This document shows, one piece after another, positions 13,827-16,101 of a stretch of DNA of 16,101 bases. A model generated the notes under the pieces. That model saw only the letters and a program-made list of their open reading frames with translations. It did no database searches and was not told the DNA's origin. Each line of letters begins with the position of its first letter. Within the stretch, counting starts at the first letter, position 1. Origin of the DNA: Erythrobacter sp. CCH5-A1 (lineage in GTDB: Bacteria; Pseudomonadota; Alphaproteobacteria; Sphingomonadales; Sphingomonadaceae); NCBI RefSeq assembly GCF_001557115.1, contig NZ_LSKQ01000005.1, positions 1 to 16,101 on the forward strand. Reading direction: 5' to 3'. The translations under genes and the position numbers were made by a program.

Positions 13827-14266
13827 GCCCCCGTCGGACCGGCTTTCGGCACAGTGTCGCAGGCCACTTCAGGGAAGCGCACATCCACGCCTGGCCGGGG
13901 GTGGAAGATTATCCCCGGAGCCTCACCGAAGCGTTCGTCGATGACCAGCGATTTCGCTCGCGATGCCGACGCACCCTGCTCGAACCGCGCATCGGCGGGG
14001 AAGGCCGGATCGTAAACAAGTTCGCGGTCCAGATCGAGAACCCATCCGCGCGCGCGATCGAAGGCGAGGATCCGTGCCTCTGCGGGGTGCTTGCCGATCA
14101 GGCGCACCTTCCCATAGGCGATGGAAAGATAGGTGCCTGCGTCGATCCGGTAACAACCCTCGGGCCGGTCATCGGAGCCGAGCCAAGCCCAGAGCATGAC
14201 CCCGCCGGCTGCCAGCGCGGTTACCAGCGGGAACGGGACCGGGCGGTTCTGCGGAATCTTCGCCAT
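13823..14266 (-). CDS. Unrecognised 147-aa membrane-anchored protein, last gene of the ftsY operon
   Basis: I do not recognise this family. One membrane helix lies near the N-terminus (about 13–29, [17 protein letters not shown]), followed by a mainly polar domain that is probably periplasmic. [20 protein letters not shown] (37–56) looks beta-rich, and [20 protein letters not shown] (108–127) is another likely conserved block. It has just two cysteines, Cys38 and Cys136, one at each end of the soluble domain, which could form a disulfide. There is no lipobox. The ATG overlaps the yciB stop by one base (TAATG), so translation is probably coupled to yciB, mtaB and ftsY. The frame stays open upstream but inside yciB, so the coupled ATG at 14266 is the best start. 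Codon use is like the neighbours. Confidence 0.8.
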   Translation of the reverse strand: MAKIPQNRPVPFPLVTALAAGGVMLWAWLGSDDRPEGCYRIDAGTYLSIAYGKVRLIGKHPAEARILAFDRARGWVLDLDRELVYDPAFPADARFEQGASASRAKSLVIDERFGEAPGIIFHPRPGVDVRFPEVACDTVPKAGPTGA

Positions 14267-14916
14267 TATCCCGTCGGCGGCTCGTCCTTCAGCGCCTCGT
14301 CGGTGTCCTCGAAGCTCATGCCGTGCCGCCAGAGCAGCGGAAGCTGGCTGAAGGTGAAGAGGAAGGTCAGCGGCAGGAACACCCAGATCTTGGCCCACAG
14401 CCAGCCTTCGAAATCGAGCTGCGCGCGCAGGGCCTCGTTGAGCACCGCAAGGACGAGGAAGAACGCCCCCCAGTTGCGCGACAGCATGAGCCAGCCCTCG
14501 TCGGACAGCCCCTCGAAGGCGGCTTCGAGCAGGATTTTCAGCAGCGCGCGGCCCATGAGAAAGCCGCCCAGCAGCAGCACGCCGAAGCTCGCGTAGATGA
14601 TGGTGGGCTTCAATTGCACGAAGGTCGGGTCGCCGAAGAAGATGGTGAGGCTTCCGAATCCCATGATCAGCGCGGTCGAGAACCACAGCATCGGCGAGAC
14701 CTTGCCGAGCCGCCATTTCGACACCAGCAGCGCCGCGACCGAGGCCGCCATGAAGGCCCCCGTGCCGTAGATGATGGCGATGATCTCGCCCGCCGCGCTG
14801 GTCTCCTTGGGCGACATCCAGCGGTAGACGCCGAGGAACACCAAGAGCGGGCCGTAGTCGACCGCGACATTGAGCCAGCTTCCGGCGGCCTTCTTGCCTT
14901 CGCCCTCGGCCATCAT
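14266..14916 (-). CDS. yciB: YciB/IspZ (septation protein A), inner-membrane protein
   Basis: A 216-aa integral membrane protein of the YciB/IspZ family, linked to cell division and envelope synthesis in other bacteria; its exact biochemical role is unsettled. Several membrane helices are visible (about 20–33, 43–66, 78–93, 103–121, 147–162, 173–193). Family-typical stretches are DYGPLLVFLGVYRW, GDPTFVQLKPTIIYASFG and LSRNWGAFF. The start could be either of two adjacent ATGs; the first (14916) overlaps the ftsY stop in an ATGA arrangement and is chosen here. The next gene overlaps its stop. Confidence 0.94.
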   Translation of the reverse strand: MMAEGEGKKAAGSWLNVAVDYGPLLVFLGVYRWMSPKETSAAGEIIAIIYGTGAFMAASVAALLVSKWRLGKVSPMLWFSTALIMGFGSLTIFFGDPTFVQLKPTIIYASFGVLLLGGFLMGRALLKILLEAAFEGLSDEGWLMLSRNWGAFFLVLAVLNEALRAQLDFEGWLWAKIWVFLPLTFLFTFSQLPLLWRHGMSFEDTDEALKDEPPTG

Positions 14917-15839
14917 GCCACCCCCGCGATCACGCGCGCGACGAGGTCGGGATCGAAGGGGCGCAGGTCCTCCATCTTCTCGCCGACGCCGATGGCGTGG
15001 ATGGGGAGGCCATATTGCTCGGCCGCGGCGACCAGCACGCCGCCGCGCGCGGTGCCGTCAAGCTTGGTCATGATCAGGCCGGTGACCCCCGCGACCTCCT
15101 TGAAGACGTCGATCTGCGAGAGTGCGTTCTGGCCGTTGGTCGCATCGAGCACCAGCACCACGTCGTGCGGCGCCTCGGGGTTCAATCGCCCGAGGACGCG
15201 GCGGATTTTCGCCAGTTCCTCCATCAGCTCGCGCTTGTTCTGGAGGCGTCCGGCGGTGTCGACGATCAGCGCGTCGATGCCGGTGTCGGTAGCCTGCTTG
15301 ACCGCATCGAACACGATCGCAGCCGGATCGCCCCCCTCGGGACCGCGCACCAGATCGACGCCGATGCGCCCGGCCCATGTCGCCAGCTGGCCGATCGCGG
15401 CAGCGCGAAACGTGTCGCCCGCCGCCAGCAGCACGCCGTAGTCGTCCTCCTGGAACAGATGCGCGAGCTTGGCGATGGTGGTGGTCTTGCCGCTCCCGTT
15501 GACCCCGATCACGAGGATCACCTGCGGGCGCGGGAAGGCGGTCACTTCAAGGGGCTTTGCCACGGGCCGCAGGATCGCGGCGATTTCCTCGGCCACGGCT
15601 TCCTTCAGCTCGCGGCTGGTGATCTCGAGCCCGAAGCGCTTGTCCGCCAGCCGCGCGCGGATGCGGGCGGCGGCTGAGGGGCCGAGGTCGGAGAGGATCA
15701 GCGCGTCCTCGACCTCGTCGAGGGTCTTGTCGTCGAGCCTCGCGGTGCCGCCGCTCGCGGTCGGCAGATTGGCGCTCAGCCGCTCGGAGGTCTTGGCGAA
15801 GCCGCCGAACAGGCGCTGCGTCCAGCTGGTTTCACTCAT
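14913..15839 (-). CDS. ftsY: FtsY, signal recognition particle receptor GTPase
   Basis: A 308-aa SRP-receptor GTPase that docks ribosome–SRP complexes at the membrane for co-translational insertion. The four-helix N domain occupies about 15–95. The G domain shows GVNGSGKTTT (112–121, P-loop), GDTFRAAAIGQL (141–152), DTAGR (194–198), TKLDGTARGG (258–267) and GVGEKMEDL (284–292). There is almost no acidic A domain in front of the N domain, unlike E. coli FtsY (497 aa); this short form is common. The start at 15839 overlaps the mtaB stop (ATGA). The frame is open upstream, but the extra residues are in mtaB and look unlike FtsY. Confidence 0.97.
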   Translation of the reverse strand: MSETSWTQRLFGGFAKTSERLSANLPTASGGTARLDDKTLDEVEDALILSDLGPSAAARIRARLADKRFGLEITSRELKEAVAEEIAAILRPVAKPLEVTAFPRPQVILVIGVNGSGKTTTIAKLAHLFQEDDYGVLLAAGDTFRAAAIGQLATWAGRIGVDLVRGPEGGDPAAIVFDAVKQATDTGIDALIVDTAGRLQNKRELMEELAKIRRVLGRLNPEAPHDVVLVLDATNGQNALSQIDVFKEVAGVTGLIMTKLDGTARGGVLVAAAEQYGLPIHAIGVGEKMEDLRPFDPDLVARVIAGVA

Positions 15840-16101
15840 GCGAGCAGGCCCTCCCTCAGGCCCGATGGGGTCACGTCGATGATCGTGCCTGCCGCCGCGC
15901 CGGGGGGCAGGGCGACAGGGGCGAAATTCGGGGCATAGCCGGTGTCGCCGCGTTCGGCGAGGACCGGCAGGGTTTCGCCCACAAGGCTTGCAAGCCACGC
16001 GGCGCGGCGGGCAGCGGCGCTTGCGCGCAGGTCGGCGGCGCGGGCCTTGACCACCTCGCGCGGGACCTGCGGCATCCGCGCGGCGGGGGTGCCGCAGGTC
16101 C
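15836..16101 (-). CDS. mtaB: MtaB, tRNA t6A37 methylthiotransferase (C-terminal end only)
   Basis: The last 87 codons of a gene that runs off the right edge. The sequence opens with GTPAARMPQVPREVVKARAA, which matches the end of the radical-SAM domain of MtaB, where the GTPA..M..Q+....K.R pattern is conserved. The rest (GETLPVLAERGDTGYAPNFAPVAL) fits the TRAM-like C-terminal domain. MtaB adds the methylthio group to t6A37 in tRNAs reading ANN codons. The iron–sulfur and SAM motifs lie outside the window. It overlaps ftsY by four bases and appears to be in one operon with it. Confidence 0.9.
   Translation of the reverse strand, partial: TCGTPAARMPQVPREVVKARAADLRASAAARRAAWLASLVGETLPVLAERGDTGYAPNFAPVALPPGAAAGTIIDVTPSGLREGLLA

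Noticed and set aside
12362..14596. Open frame of 744 codons on the + strand overlapping kup and running into the - strand operon
   Set aside because: Out of frame with kup, crosses the boundary of two real genes, Arg/Ala/Asp-rich composition without domains.
1..16101. CRISPR array, insertion sequence, toxin–antitoxin, phage or biosynthetic cluster
   Set aside because: No regularly spaced repeats, no transposase or integrase frames, and every long stretch outside 3767–4177 is covered by housekeeping genes.

Overview
The window is GC-rich (codons end mostly in G or C) and reads as an ordinary chromosomal segment of an alphaproteobacterium, most likely a sphingomonad of the Erythrobacter/Porphyrobacter/Sphingomonas type. 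This placement is an inference. It rests on the order bamA–ompH–fabZ without lpxD or lpxA, the ccmC-D-E-F-G-H-I order without ccmA/ccmB, and mtaB–ftsY–yciB plus a small membrane-anchored protein. No mobile element, CRISPR array, phage gene or defence system is visible.

Left part (1–4533, + strand): the 3' portion of bamA (cut by the left edge), an OmpH/Skp periplasmic chaperone that overlaps it by one base, and fabZ. A 411-bp gene-free stretch full of inverted repeats follows, then rpmE (ribosomal protein L31, cysteine-free type). Past rpmE come a REP-like palindrome and a good intrinsic terminator. Together these genes serve outer-membrane protein assembly, fatty-acid synthesis and translation.

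Middle (4554–6619): a prolyl-4-hydroxylase-like 2-oxoglutarate/Fe(II) oxygenase on the - strand, probably with a leaderless mRNA; tRNA-His(GTG) on the + strand; and a Leu/Phe/Val-type amino-acid dehydrogenase on the + strand.

Cytochrome c maturation cluster (6719–11714, + strand): ccmC, ccmD (46 codons), ccmE, ccmF, ccmG/dsbE, ccmH and a short ccmI-like TPR gene, tightly packed with several start/stop overlaps. CcmC and CcmE deliver haem, CcmG and CcmH reduce the apocytochrome cysteines, CcmF joins haem to apocytochrome, and the TPR protein probably holds the apocytochrome. A kup potassium transporter follows (11862–13826, + strand).

Right part (13823–16101, - strand): a translationally coupled operon read right to left, mtaB (C-terminal end only), ftsY, yciB/ispZ and an unrecognised 147-aa membrane-anchored protein. 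Its stop codon overlaps the kup stop codon in convergent orientation.

Most of the window is housekeeping. The parts that known genes do not explain are the structured fabZ–rpmE intergenic region (including interleaved inverted repeats ahead of rpmE), an EF-hand-like loop inside the Skp-type chaperone, and the uncharacterised last gene of the ftsY operon.
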